Assembly: GCF_020866925.1 (NCBI RefSeq)
Contig: NZ_JAJGAK010000001.1
Location: 1,160,189 to 1,224,188 of the forward strand
DNA: 64,000 bases
DNA from: Noviluteimonas lactosilytica
Lineage (GTDB): Bacteria > Pseudomonadota > Gammaproteobacteria > Xanthomonadales > Xanthomonadaceae
Reading direction: 5' to 3'
The position numbers were made by a program, and so were the translations under genes. Shown here in pieces: positions 56,478 to 64,000 of the stretch; position 1 is the stretch's first letter; each line of letters starts with the position of its first letter. Under the pieces are notes generated by a model that was not told where the DNA came from, made no database searches, and saw only the letters and a list, made by a program, of their open reading frames with translations.

Positions 56478-56600
56478 TCACGGCACGAGGCGTTCGAAGA
56501 TTCGGTCGATTTCATCGCGGGTCGCCTGGACATTCATCGGGGCGCCCGCCCGGAAGGATTTTCCGGTGGCACGCTCCTCGAATGCGGGCGTCTGGGTCAT
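56478..56600 (-). CDS. small open reading frame, hypothetical
   Basis: A 40-residue frame, MTQTPAFEERATGKSFRAGAPMNVQATRDEIDRIFERLVP, shown here only in part: begins MTQTPAFEER and ends RDEIDRIFERLVP. The amphipathic C-terminal half is gene-like and it lies just upstream of the YdcH gene on the same strand. A ribosome site is weak (AGAGAC then AGGCCG). Unrecognised family. Confidence 0.4.
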   Translation of the reverse strand: MTQTPAFEERATGKSFRAGAPMNVQATRDEIDRIFERLVP

Positions 56601-56747
56601 CGGCCTGGTCTCTTCAAGCCGAGCAAACGGAGTGCTCGGGGAATCGACGCTACTCCTCCGCCGTGGCGGCGGCAAGGGGACCTTCGATGATTTGCGGCGC
56701 CCTGCCGACGGTCGGCAAGGCGCTGTCAAATGATTGAAAATAAAAGG

Positions 56748-58076
56748 TTATTTATCGGCGACGATGATCTCGACGCGGCGGTTGCGCGCCCGGCCCGCCG
56801 CGGTGCCGTCGTCTGCGATCGGAGCCGTTTCGCCCATGCCCGTGGCCTGCATTCGCGACTTCGGCACGCCTGCGTTCGCCAAGGTGTCGCGCACGGCGTT
56901 GGCGCGGCGTTGCGAGAGCTGCTGGTTCGCGTCGGCTTCGCCCTGGCCGTCGGTGTGGGCCTCGATCGAGATGCGGCCGGTCGGCGCCGCGGCGATGTAG
57001 GCGCCCAGTGCGGCGACGTTCGCGGAGGCGGCCGCGGTCAGCGTCGACTTGCCCGAACCGAAGGACGTGCCGTCGAGCGTGAAGACCTCGCCGCGCGCAT
57101 CGCGCTTCGACGCCGGCAGCGATCCGGCGCCGGTGAGTGCCGCCTCCTGGCGGGCGAGCGCGGCTTCCTTCTCGCGTGCGGCGGAGAGCTTCGATTTCTG
57201 GTCTCCGGCGACGTCGAGGATGATCTCCTCGGCCTGCATGCGCGCGGCGGATTCGGCTTCGACGCTCGCGCGCAGGCGCTGCGCTTCTTCCATCTGGATC
57301 TGCGCTTCCACGCGCATGCGCTCGGCTTCCTGGCGCGCGCGTTCGGCTTCCTGGCGGCTCGCTTCGACGAGGAGGTCGCTGCGTTCGCGGTCGAGGCGAT
57401 CGACGTCGCGGCGCGTGGCCTCGGTGCGCGCGGAGAGTTCCGCCGTTTCCACGCGCCGCTGCGCGACCTGCGTGGCCTGCGCGCGGTCGCTCTTGCGCAC
57501 GTTGGCGAGCGCGTCGACCGACTGGCGTGCTTGCAGGCGCTCGTAGGACGCCATGCCCTGGAGGCGGGCATCGGCGTCGAGCGCGATGAGGCGTTGCGAC
57601 ATCGCGGTCTGCGCGTCGGCGTTGGCCGGCACGTTCGGCTCGGTCCAGGCCAGCGGCGCCGGGCCCGCATCGTCGGCGCCCAGCTGCAGGCGTTGGCGAA
57701 GATCGGCGATCTCGTTGCGGCGCTGGTCGTAGTCGGCCTGCGTGCTCGCGGCGCGGCTGCGGGCGAGCGCGAGGTCGCCCCACGATGCGGCCGACTCGGC
57801 CAGCAGGCGCGCATCGTCCTCCTCTCCCTCGGACATCGCCGACTGCGCCCGGCCCAGCGCGTTGCGCGCATTGGCCAGCTCGGCGGCCGCGTACTGGTCC
57901 GCATCGGCGTTCTCGGCACGCGCCACCGACTGCTGCGCTCCCGCCAACTCGTTGGTCGGCGGCGGCAGGCTCGAGCAGCCCGACAACATCGCCGTCGTGA
58001 CCAGCGCGACAGCGATCACAAGGCCGCGCAGCCTCGCATGTTGCGTTTCAGGGAAGTGTGCGAAGCTTGGGCGCAT
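56748..58076 (-). CDS. DUF4398 and OmpA-domain lipoprotein
   Basis: A 442-residue envelope protein. Signal with lipobox LSGC, then DUF4398 (about 40-130, alanine-rich), a long coiled-coil section (about 170-310, ERARQEAERMRVEAQIQMEEAQRLRA) and a C-terminal OmpA-like peptidoglycan-binding domain (about 330-442, ISIEAHTDGQGEADANQQLSQRRANAVRDTLANAGV and NRRVEIIV). Start at 58076 (MRPSFAHF) used; earlier ATGs are possible. Probably tethers the outer membrane to peptidoglycan through its coiled coil. Confidence 0.87.
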   Translation of the reverse strand: MRPSFAHFPETQHARLRGLVIAVALVTTAMLSGCSSLPPPTNELAGAQQSVARAENADADQYAAAELANARNALGRAQSAMSEGEEDDARLLAESAASWGDLALARSRAASTQADYDQRRNEIADLRQRLQLGADDAGPAPLAWTEPNVPANADAQTAMSQRLIALDADARLQGMASYERLQARQSVDALANVRKSDRAQATQVAQRRVETAELSARTEATRRDVDRLDRERSDLLVEASRQEAERARQEAERMRVEAQIQMEEAQRLRASVEAESAARMQAEEIILDVAGDQKSKLSAAREKEAALARQEAALTGAGSLPASKRDARGEVFTLDGTSFGSGKSTLTAAASANVAALGAYIAAAPTGRISIEAHTDGQGEADANQQLSQRRANAVRDTLANAGVPKSRMQATGMGETAPIADDGTAAGRARNRRVEIIVADK

Positions 58077-58188
58077 AGGGGTGCCGTGCCTGGGTTCGTA
58101 GGGGATTCGACGCGCGGTCATTGTGGCAAGCCGGGCCGCGCATGCAAACGGTCGCATCGGGGCACTGAATACCAAGGGGTACGCAAAA

Positions 58189-59301
58189 ATGGACATCGGC
58201 TATTTCCTGAAGCTGATGACGGAGAAGAACGCCTCCGACATGTTCCTGACCACCGGCGCGCCGGTGTACATCAAGGTCGAAGGCAAGCTTTATCCGCTCG
58301 GCAACACGGGCCTGCCCGCGGGCATGGTGAAGAAGATCGCCTACTCGCTCATGGATGAAGGCCAGGTGCCGATGTTCGAGCGCGATCTCGAACTCAACAT
58401 GGCGATCGCCCTGCCCGACTCCGGCCGCTTCCGCGTGAACGTGTTCAAGCAGCGCGGCGAAGTCGGCATGGTGATCCGCGCGATCCGCAGCGTGATCCCG
58501 TCGATCGAGGAGCTGCAGCTGCCGCAGGTGCTCAAGGAGATCATCATGGCCCCGCGCGGCCTGGTGCTGATCGTGGGCTCCACGGGTTCGGGCAAGTCGA
58601 CCACGCTCGCCTCGATGATCGACCACCGCAACAGCACGTCGGCCGGCCACATCCTCACCATCGAGGATCCGATCGAATACCTGCACAAGCACAAGAAGTC
58701 GATCGTGAACCAGCGCGAAGTCGGCCTGGACACGCACGCTTTCCACAACGCGCTGAAGAACGCGATGCGCGAAGCGCCCGACGTCATCCTCATCGGCGAA
58801 ATCCTCGACGCGACCACGATGGAAGCGGCGATCGCGTTCGCCGAAACCGGCCACATCTGCCTGGCGACGCTGCACTCCAACAACGCCGACCAGACGATCG
58901 AGCGCATCCTCAACTTCTTCCCCGAGGCCGCGCACAAGAACGTGCTGATGAACCTCGCGCTCAACCTCAAGGCGGTGGTGTCGCAACGCCTGGTGGTCGG
59001 CGTCGACGGGCGCCGCGTGCCGGCGGCCGAAGTGCTGATCAACACGCCGATGATCCGCGACCTGCTGCGCCGCGGCCAGGTGCACGAGATCAAGCAGGCG
59101 ATGGAAGAGTCGCTGGAAGCAGGCATGGAGTCGTTCGACCAATGCCTGTTCCGCCTCTACAAGGAAGGCAAGATCGAGAAGGAAAACGCGTTGAACGCGG
59201 CCGACTCGCGCGATGGCCTCGCCCTCAAGTTCCGCCTGTCCGAAGGCGCGACCGGCGAACACGACCCCTACGCGGACGTGTTCGACGCCAAGGTCAACTG
59301 A
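58189..59301 (+). CDS. pilU: type IV pilus retraction ATPase PilU
   Basis: A 370-residue hexameric retraction ATPase. Walker A is VGSTGSGKST, Walker B region VILIGEILDATTMEAAIAFAETGHICLATLHSNNADQ, and the PilU-type N-terminus MDIGYFLKLMTEKNASDMFLTTGAP. PilU supports PilT and is typically longer than PilT (about 345). AAGGGG lies 11 bases before the start at 58189. pilT is not in the window, although the two genes are often adjacent. Its last eight bases overlap the maiA end on the other strand. Confidence 0.93.
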   Translation: MDIGYFLKLMTEKNASDMFLTTGAPVYIKVEGKLYPLGNTGLPAGMVKKIAYSLMDEGQVPMFERDLELNMAIALPDSGRFRVNVFKQRGEVGMVIRAIRSVIPSIEELQLPQVLKEIIMAPRGLVLIVGSTGSGKSTTLASMIDHRNSTSAGHILTIEDPIEYLHKHKKSIVNQREVGLDTHAFHNALKNAMREAPDVILIGEILDATTMEAAIAFAETGHICLATLHSNNADQTIERILNFFPEAAHKNVLMNLALNLKAVVSQRLVVGVDGRRVPAAEVLINTPMIRDLLRRGQVHEIKQAMEESLEAGMESFDQCLFRLYKEGKIEKENALNAADSRDGLALKFRLSEGATGEHDPYADVFDAKVN

Positions 59302-59956
59302 CGGGCGCGTCGGGCTGCTTTTCCGGGCGCGCGGCGTCGAAGGCCGGCAGCGCCAGGCACGCCTGTTCGATGCGCACGATCGTCGGGAAGCGCGCGACGT
59401 CGATGCCGAAGCGGCGCGCGTTGTAGACCTGCGGGATGAGGCAGCAATCGGCGAGCGTCGGCATGTCGCCGTCGCAGAACGCGCCGGTCGAGGGATGGTC
59501 GACGAGCATCGCCTCGAACGCCTCGAACCCCTCGATGATCCAGTGCCGCACCCATTCGTCGCGCTCGGGCTGCGGCACGTGCCACTCGCGCTCGAAGTAC
59601 TGCAGCACGCGCAGGTTGTTGAGCGGATGGATGTCGCAGGCGACGAGCTGCGCGAGCCCGCGCACGCGCTGACGGTCGCGCGCCGTGGCGGGCAGCAGCG
59701 GGGACTCGGGCCACACTTCGTCGAGGTATTCGAGGATCGCCATCGACTGGCGCAGCATGCGCTGGCCGTGTTCGAGGACGGGCACGAGGCCCTGCGGATT
59801 GGCGGTGCGGAATTCGGGGCGGTGCTGCTCGCCGCCGTCGCGCAGCAGGTGCACGGGGTACGACTCGTACGGCAGGCCCTTGAGGTTCAGGCCGATGCGC
59901 ACGCGATACGCGGCGCTGGAGCGCCAGTACGAGTACAACCGCAACCGATCGTTCAC
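59294..59956 (-). CDS. maiA: maleylacetoacetate isomerase
   Basis: Zeta-class glutathione S-transferase, 220 residues, isomerises maleylacetoacetate to fumarylacetoacetate in tyrosine degradation. SSAAYRVRIGLNLKGL is the zeta active-site pattern with the catalytic serine, then NPQGLVPVLEHGQR and QSMAILEYLDE. It follows fahA by 39 bp on the same strand, the next enzyme of the pathway. Confidence 0.93.
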   Translation of the reverse strand: MNDRLRLYSYWRSSAAYRVRIGLNLKGLPYESYPVHLLRDGGEQHRPEFRTANPQGLVPVLEHGQRMLRQSMAILEYLDEVWPESPLLPATARDRQRVRGLAQLVACDIHPLNNLRVLQYFEREWHVPQPERDEWVRHWIIEGFEAFEAMLVDHPSTGAFCDGDMPTLADCCLIPQVYNARRFGIDVARFPTIVRIEQACLALPAFDAARPEKQPDAPVS

Positions 59957-59995
59957 GTCAGCCCTGCTCCCCAGTGCGCCCGCGTGGGTTGCACC

Positions 59996-60976
59996 TTAGC
60001 TCGCTTCGATGCGCTGGTCGATGGCGCCGAAGATCGAGTCGCCGTTCGCATCGAACATCTCGATGCGCACGCTGTCGCCGAAGGACAGGAAGGGCGTGGT
60101 CGGCTTGCCGTGCTCCAGCGTTTCCACCGTGCGCTTCTCGGCGAAGCACGAGGCGCCCTTCGAGGTGTCCTCGTTGGCGATCGTGCCCGAACCGACGATC
60201 GTGCCCGCCGACAGCGGGCGCGTCTTTGCCGCGTGGGCGACGAGCTGGGCGAAGTCGAACTGCATGTCGACGCCCGCTTCCGGCGCGCCGAACCAGGCGC
60301 CGTTGACGTGCGTCACGAGGGGCAGGTGGACCTTGTTCGACTGCCACGCATCGCCCAGTTCGTCGGGCGTGACGAACACCGGCGACAGCGCGGAGCGCGG
60401 CTTGGACTGCAGGAAGCCGAAGCCCTTGGCGAGTTCGGCGGGAATGAGGTTGCGCAGCGAGACGTCGTTGACCAGGCCCACGAGCTGGATGTGCGTGGCC
60501 GCGCGTTCCGGCGAGACCGCCATCGGCACGTCGTCGGTGACGATCACGATCTCGGCTTCGAGGTCGATGCCATAGCTTTCGTCGACGACCTTCACCGCGT
60601 CGCGCGGACCCAGGAAGCCGGCGCTCGTCGCCTGGTACATCAGCGGGTCGACGTAGAAGGATTCCGGCACTTCGGCGCCGCGCGCGCGGCGCACGCGTTC
60701 GACGTGCGGGAGATACGCGCTGCCGTCGACGAATTCGTACGCGCGCGGCAGCGGCGCTGCGAGCGCGGCGACGTCGAGGTCGAACGCGTCCTGCGCTTCG
60801 CCTGCGTTCAATGCATCGGAGAGTGCGTTCAGGCGCGGGGCGGCGTTCGACCAGTCTTCCAGCGCGCGCTGCAGCGTCGGCGCGATGGCGGTGGCGCGCA
60901 CGGCGCGCGTGAGGTCGCGGGAGACGACGACGAGCGTGCCGTCGCGGCCGCCTTCCTTGAGGGAACCAAGCTTCAT
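59996..60976 (-). CDS. fumarylacetoacetate hydrolase family protein
   Basis: A 326-residue FAH-family hydrolase that would cleave fumarylacetoacetate to fumarate and acetoacetate. Conserved pieces: YGIDLEAEIVIVTDDVP (metal-binding glutamates), LVNDVSLRNL, KPRSALSPVFVTPDELG and GSGTIANEDTSKGASC. Start at 60976 (MKLGSLKEGGRDGTL). Acetoacetate produced could be used by the scoAB transferase at 35-36 kb. Confidence 0.88.
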   Translation of the reverse strand: MKLGSLKEGGRDGTLVVVSRDLTRAVRATAIAPTLQRALEDWSNAAPRLNALSDALNAGEAQDAFDLDVAALAAPLPRAYEFVDGSAYLPHVERVRRARGAEVPESFYVDPLMYQATSAGFLGPRDAVKVVDESYGIDLEAEIVIVTDDVPMAVSPERAATHIQLVGLVNDVSLRNLIPAELAKGFGFLQSKPRSALSPVFVTPDELGDAWQSNKVHLPLVTHVNGAWFGAPEAGVDMQFDFAQLVAHAAKTRPLSAGTIVGSGTIANEDTSKGASCFAEKRTVETLEHGKPTTPFLSFGDSVRIEMFDANGDSIFGAIDQRIEAS

Positions 60977-61024
60977 GCGGAGACTCTCGAACGCGTGGGA
61001 GCCGCGCATTGTAAGCGCCTGAAC

Positions 61025-61049
61025 GAAAAAACCCGCCTTTCGGCGGGTT
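61025..61049 (-). terminator. intrinsic terminator after tRNA-Gln
   Basis: On the minus strand AACCCGCC (61049-61042) pairs with GGCGGGTT (61037-61030) around a GAAA loop, followed by a T-run. It lies 11 bases after the tRNA 3' end, in the normal position. Confidence 0.88.
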
Positions 61050-61059
61050 CGTTCGTATT

Positions 61060-61134
61060 TGGCAGCCCCGGATGGATTCGAACCACCGAATGCCTGAGTC
61101 AGAGTCAGGTGCCTTACCGCTTGGCGACGGGGCT
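61060..61134 (-). tRNA. tRNA-Gln (anticodon CTG)
   Basis: A 75-base tRNA with encoded CCA. Acceptor stem AGCCCCG/CGGGGCT with discriminator G, D-arm GCCAAGCGGTAAGGC, anticodon arm CCTGA-CTCTGAC-TCAGG giving CTG, and T-arm GGTGG-TTCGAAT-CCATC. CTG reads CAG codons. The sequence matches gammaproteobacterial tRNA-Gln in D-arm and anticodon arm. It lies 59 bases downstream of rpsI on the same strand. Confidence 0.95.
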
Positions 61135-61193
61135 GTATAAAGCTGGGCTTGCGATTGTACCGCGATTCGCGAAGCGGATCGTGCTCTGCAGGA

Positions 61194-61586
61194 TCAGCGC
61201 TTCGAGAACTGCGTGGCGCGGCGGGCCTTGTGGAGACCGACCTTCTTGCGCTCGACTTCACGCGCGTCGCGGGTCATGAAACCGGCCTTGCGCAGTTCGG
61301 TCTTCAGCGTTTCGTCGTATTCGACGAGCGCGCGCGAGATGCCGAGGCGGATCGCACCGGCCTGGCCGGTGATGCCGCCGCCTTCGACCGTCACGACGAC
61401 GTCGAACTTGTCGGTCGACTGCGTCAGCTCGAGCGGCTGGCGCACGATCATGCGGGCCGTTTCGCGACCGAAGAAGTCTTCGATCGTGCGGTCGTTGATG
61501 GTGATGGTGCCGTTGCCCTTGCGCAGGAACACGCGGGCGGTGGAGGACTTGCGACGGCCGGTGCCGTAATTCTGCTGGATCGCCAT
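61194..61586 (-). CDS. rpsI: 30S ribosomal protein S9
   Basis: Ribosomal protein S9, 130 residues. [20 protein letters not shown] at the N-terminus and the basic tail ending in [17 protein letters not shown] are diagnostic; the tail reaches the P-site tRNA. It follows rplM by nine bases, the conserved rplM-rpsI operon. Confidence 0.98.
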   Translation of the reverse strand: MAIQQNYGTGRRKSSTARVFLRKGNGTITINDRTIEDFFGRETARMIVRQPLELTQSTDKFDVVVTVEGGGITGQAGAIRLGISRALVEYDETLKTELRKAGFMTRDAREVERKKVGLHKARRATQFSKR

Positions 61587-61595
61587 GACGTTACC

Positions 61596-62024
61596 TTAGA
61601 TATCCAGGGGCTGCGGCTGCTGGGCCGTGTGCGGGTGGTTCGGGCCGGCGTACACCTTGAGCTTGCGATACATGGCGCGGCCAAGCGGATTCTTCGGGAG
61701 CATGCCCTTCACGGCGGTCTCGATGACGCGCTCGGGATGGCGCTCCAGCGCCTGGGCGAGGGACTCGGTCTTCAGGTTGCCGATGTAACCGGTGAACCGG
61801 TGGTACATCTTGTCCTGGAGCTTCTTGCCGGTCACGTGGATCTTCTCGGCGTTGATCACCACGAGGTAATCGCCGGTATCGACGTGGGGCGTGTAGACGG
61901 GCTTGTGCTTGCCGCGGAGGCGGCGGGCGAGCTCGGTGGCGAGGCGGCCGAGGGTCTTGCCGTCGGCATCGACGATGTACCAGTCACGCTGGACGGTCTC
62001 GTTCTTGGCGCTGAAAGTCTTCAT
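61596..62024 (-). CDS. rplM: 50S ribosomal protein L13
   Basis: Ribosomal protein L13, 142 residues, starting [20 protein letters not shown], with the conserved [20 protein letters not shown] and [28 protein letters not shown] precedes the start. L13 represses its own mRNA in E. coli; a leader of about 95 bases and a hairpin are present here. Confidence 0.98.
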   Translation of the reverse strand: MKTFSAKNETVQRDWYIVDADGKTLGRLATELARRLRGKHKPVYTPHVDTGDYLVVINAEKIHVTGKKLQDKMYHRFTGYIGNLKTESLAQALERHPERVIETAVKGMLPKNPLGRAMYRKLKVYAGPNHPHTAQQPQPLDI

Positions 62025-62057
62025 GCGTAACTCTTCTTGGGTACATGGTCGGGCTTG

Positions 62058-62085
62058 TTCCGGCGACCCGTTGCAGGAGCCGGAA
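62058..62085 (-). other. hairpin in the rplM leader
   Basis: TTCCGGC and GCCGGAA form a perfect seven-base stem around a 14-base loop in the 5' leader, 34 bases before the rplM start. It is a candidate L13 autoregulatory element; its sequence has not been matched to a known leader. Confidence 0.4.
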
Positions 62086-62123
62086 GGTTGCCGCGCGATG
62101 TAGGGCGGAACAAAAGAGGCGGA

Positions 62124-62152
62124 ATGATAGCCGCGCCCCGGGGCCGCCGCAA
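62124..62152 (-). promoter_or_regulatory. candidate promoter of rplM-rpsI
   Basis: On the minus strand TTGCGG (62152-62147) and TATCAT (62129-62124) are separated by exactly 17 bases; TATCAT matches five of six -10 positions. The start would be near 62117, about 93 bases before rplM. Confidence 0.6.
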
Positions 62153-62207
62153 CCCTTCAGGTCGCGTGGATCGCGGGGGCGGCGGGCCATCCGGGGGGCG
62201 CGGGGCC

Positions 62208-62642
62208 TTATTTGGCCTGCGGCGCGGCCGCCGGGACCAGGCGCACGGAGCCCTTGATGTACTCGATGTACTCGGGGAACTCGAGGCCGTTGTTCTTGTT
62301 GGCGTCGTACGCCGACATGGGCGGCGCCGACTTGCCGAGGCGCTGCACGATCAGCAGGTTGGCGAACTCGCCCGCTTCGAGCTTCCCGCTCTTGTCGGCA
62401 TCCTGGCGCACGAACTCGGCCTGCATGCGCTGCATCACCATGTCGCTGCGCAGCGCGGCCCAACCGACGAGGAACTCGTTCTTCGACAGCGTGCCGTTCT
62501 TGTCGGTGTCCCACTGGGCGAACACGGCGTCGGGACCGCCCTGCTGCTGCGCGGCGGCGGGTTGCGCGGGCGCAGGCTTGTTCTGCGCGAACGCCGGCGA
62601 AGCGGCCACGAGCGCGATCAGGAAAACGTTGCGGATGTTCAT
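62208..62642 (-). CDS. secreted EF-hand protein
   Basis: A 144-residue protein with a cleavable signal (MNIRNVFLIALVAASPAFA then Q), an Ala/Pro/Gln linker and three EF-hand-like loops: DTDKNGTLSKNEF, DADKSGKLEAGEF and a third that is shorter and less regular (DANKNNGLEFPEY). GGAGG lies seven bases before the start at 62642. Probably a periplasmic calcium-binding protein. Divergent from coq7 with 47 bases between starts. Confidence 0.88.
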   Translation of the reverse strand: MNIRNVFLIALVAASPAFAQNKPAPAQPAAAQQQGGPDAVFAQWDTDKNGTLSKNEFLVGWAALRSDMVMQRMQAEFVRQDADKSGKLEAGEFANLLIVQRLGKSAPPMSAYDANKNNGLEFPEYIEYIKGSVRLVPAAAPQAK

Positions 62643-62689
62643 GCGGCCTCCGAGGGGGAACTGAGCGCCCGGAAGTTTAAACTGCCCCC

Positions 62690-63328
62690 ATGGACCGCGC
62701 CCTGACCCCGCTCGATCGCGTGCTGGCCGATGCCCAGAACGCCCTCTCCACCGTCTTCGGCCGCCCCGACGCGGGCCGCGCGAACCCGGCCGGAGACACC
62801 GCCGACGTGGTCATGGAGGACGATGAACGCCGCCACGCGGCCGGGCTCATGCGCATCAACCATGTCGGCGAAGTCTGCGCGCAGGCGCTTTACGTCGGCC
62901 AGGCCGCGGTCGCGCGCGACCCGCGCACGCGCGAGCAACTGCTGGCCGCCGCCGCCGAGGAAACCGACCACCTCGCGTGGTGCGCAGACCGCCTCGCCGA
63001 ACTCGATTCGCGCCCCAGCCTGCTCAACCCCGTCTGGTACGCCGGCAGCTACGCGATCGGCGTGATCGCCGGCCTGCGCGGCGATGGCTGGAACCTGGGC
63101 TTCGTCGTGGAAACCGAACGCCAGGTCGAAGCCCACCTGCACGAACACCTCGAGCAACTTCCCGCCGCCGACCTGCGGAGCCGCGCGATCCTCGAAACGA
63201 TGAAGGAAGACGAAGCACGCCACGCCGACCATGCGCAGGCGCAAGGCGCGCGCGTGTTGCCGCAACCGGTGCCGACCATCATGGCGGCCGCATCGAACCT
63301 GATGAAGACGATCGCCTACCGCATCTGA
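62690..63328 (+). CDS. coq7: 3-demethoxyubiquinol 3-hydroxylase
   Basis: Membrane-associated di-iron hydroxylase of ubiquinone synthesis, 212 residues. The four-helix di-iron ligands are visible in [14 protein letters not shown] (Glu), EETDHLAWC (Glu, His), [14 protein letters not shown] (Glu) and [10 protein letters not shown] (Glu, His). It is a Coq7 rather than UbiF enzyme, common in xanthomonads. Ends at a terminator shared with speD. Confidence 0.95.
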   Translation: MDRALTPLDRVLADAQNALSTVFGRPDAGRANPAGDTADVVMEDDERRHAAGLMRINHVGEVCAQALYVGQAAVARDPRTREQLLAAAAEETDHLAWCADRLAELDSRPSLLNPVWYAGSYAIGVIAGLRGDGWNLGFVVETERQVEAHLHEHLEQLPAADLRSRAILETMKEDEARHADHAQAQGARVLPQPVPTIMAAASNLMKTIAYRI

Positions 63329-63347
63329 CGCGATCGGCGACGCAAAC

Positions 63348-63376
63348 AAAAAGGCCGGCGATTCGCCGGCCTTTTT
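63348..63376. terminator. bidirectional intrinsic terminator
   Basis: GGCCGGCG (63353-63360) pairs with CGCCGGCC (63364-63371) around three bases, with five A's before and five T's after. It lies between the convergent coq7 and speD 3' ends, within five bases of the speD stop. Confidence 0.9.
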
Positions 63377-63380
63377 CGTA

Positions 63381-64000
63381 TCACTCGGACAAATTTCGCC
63401 CGTGGTACAGCTCTTCGATTTCGCGCTTGAGGCGCGCCTCGATCTTCATGCGCTCCTTGAACGAGAGGTTCTTCGCCTTCTCTTCGAAGAGGTAGTTGTC
63501 GAGGTCGAATTCCTTCAGGTGCATCTTCGTGTGGAAGATGTTTTCCTGGTAGACGTTGACGTCGAGCATCTCGTAGCGCGACTTCACGTTCTTCGCCAGG
63601 TAGTCCTGGATCGAGTTGATCTTGTGGTCGATGTAATGCTTCTTGCCCTTGATGTCGCGGGTGAAGCCACGCACGCGGTAGTCCATCACCACGATGTCGG
63701 ATTCGAGCGACTCGATCAGGTAGTTCAATGCCTTCAGCGGCGAGATCACGCCGCAGGTCGCGACGTCGATGTCGGCGCGGAAAGTCGCGATGCCGTTGTC
63801 CGGATGGGTTTCCGGGTACGTGTGCACCGTGATGTGCGACTTGTCCATGTGCGCGACCACCGCCTCGGAGATCACGCCCTTGGCGAGCGCCTTCTCCACG
63901 ACCGGCTGTTCGCTGATCAGGATGGTCACCGACGCGCCCTGCGGGTCGTAATCCTGGCGGGCGACGTTGAGGATGTTCGCGCCGATGATCTCCGCCACGT
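63381..64000 (-). CDS. speD: S-adenosylmethionine decarboxylase proenzyme (partial)
   Basis: The C-terminal about 206 residues of SpeD, which makes the aminopropyl donor for spermidine; the frame continues past the right edge. The self-cleavage site producing the pyruvoyl group is the serine of [12 protein letters not shown], and [21 protein letters not shown] and [11 protein letters not shown] are typical. The GTG at 63998 should not be taken as a start; by comparison with E. coli SpeD about 55-60 residues are missing. Confidence 0.95.
   Translation of the reverse strand, partial: VAEIIGANILNVARQDYDPQGASVTILISEQPVVEKALAKGVISEAVVAHMDKSHITVHTYPETHPDNGIATFRADIDVATCGVISPLKALNYLIESLESDIVVMDYRVRGFTRDIKGKKHYIDHKINSIQDYLAKNVKSRYEMLDVNVYQENIFHTKMHLKEFDLDNYLFEEKAKNLSFKERMKIEARLKREIEELYHGRNLSE

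Noticed and set aside
63998-64000. GTG at the right edge as the speD start
   Set aside because: Comparison with E. coli SpeD shows the protein begins about 55-60 residues earlier, outside the window.

Overview
The window is high-GC, gene-dense bacterial chromosome with no plasmid, phage or transposon signature. Gene content and order point to the Xanthomonadaceae, most likely a Lysobacter- or Luteimonas-like organism. The markers are a metB-to-etfA lipopolysaccharide locus, an XrvA-type H-NS protein, lptF/lptG divergent from pepA-holC-valS, and two secreted HExxH metallopeptidases with FG-GAP repeats. This assignment is inference from gene order and protein families; no 16S gene is present.

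Layout. 1-9.6 kb: housekeeping genes purL (cut by the left edge), a DsbC-type lipoprotein, xerD, an RDD protein, lptG/lptF, pepA, holC. 9.6-17.4 kb: valS, then an accessory pair, an acyltransferase-3 protein and a 1269-residue membrane patatin. 17.4-23.9 kb: a four-gene MCE/Mla-type lipid transport operon (mlaE with fused STAS, mlaF, mlaD, lipoprotein), a RES/Xre toxin-antitoxin pair, a ThrE-type exporter and an H-NS protein. 23.9-30 kb: proS, a DUF4124 protein, pssA, a small HolD-position gene, rimI, alkB and ETF-ubiquinone oxidoreductase. 30.1-35.1 kb: two paralogous lipoprotein metallopeptidases. 35.2-38.4 kb: scoA/scoB CoA-transferase and etfB/etfA.

38.4-54.6 kb is the O-antigen/LPS locus between etfA and metB, the conserved flanks of the variable LPS locus in Xanthomonas. 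It holds wecB and wecC (UDP-ManNAc to UDP-ManNAcA), an ABC O-antigen exporter (wzm/wzt), two glycosyltransferase genes, a 1021-residue methyltransferase/coiled-coil/glycosyltransferase fusion, a three-gene module resembling GtrA/GtrB/GtrC O-antigen decorating systems, a small lipoprotein and a DUF6270 protein. All except wecB are on the minus strand with spacings of -4 to 74 bp, so they look like one transcription unit that continues from cbs and metB.

54.7-64 kb: cbs, a YdcH-type small protein, a DUF4398-OmpA lipoprotein, pilU, the fahA/maiA tyrosine-degradation pair, tRNA-Gln(CTG), rplM-rpsI, an EF-hand secreted protein, coq7 and speD (cut by the right edge). ETF, ETF-QO, CoA-transferase and Coq7 together indicate aerobic respiration with ubiquinone-linked oxidation of acyl-CoAs and ketone bodies. 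The points most worth a second look are the candidate length-ruler fusion protein with a Wzt lacking its sugar-binding domain, the Gtr-like module, the patatin with its catalytic dyad split by a membrane domain, and a candidate missing DNA polymerase III psi subunit beside rimI.
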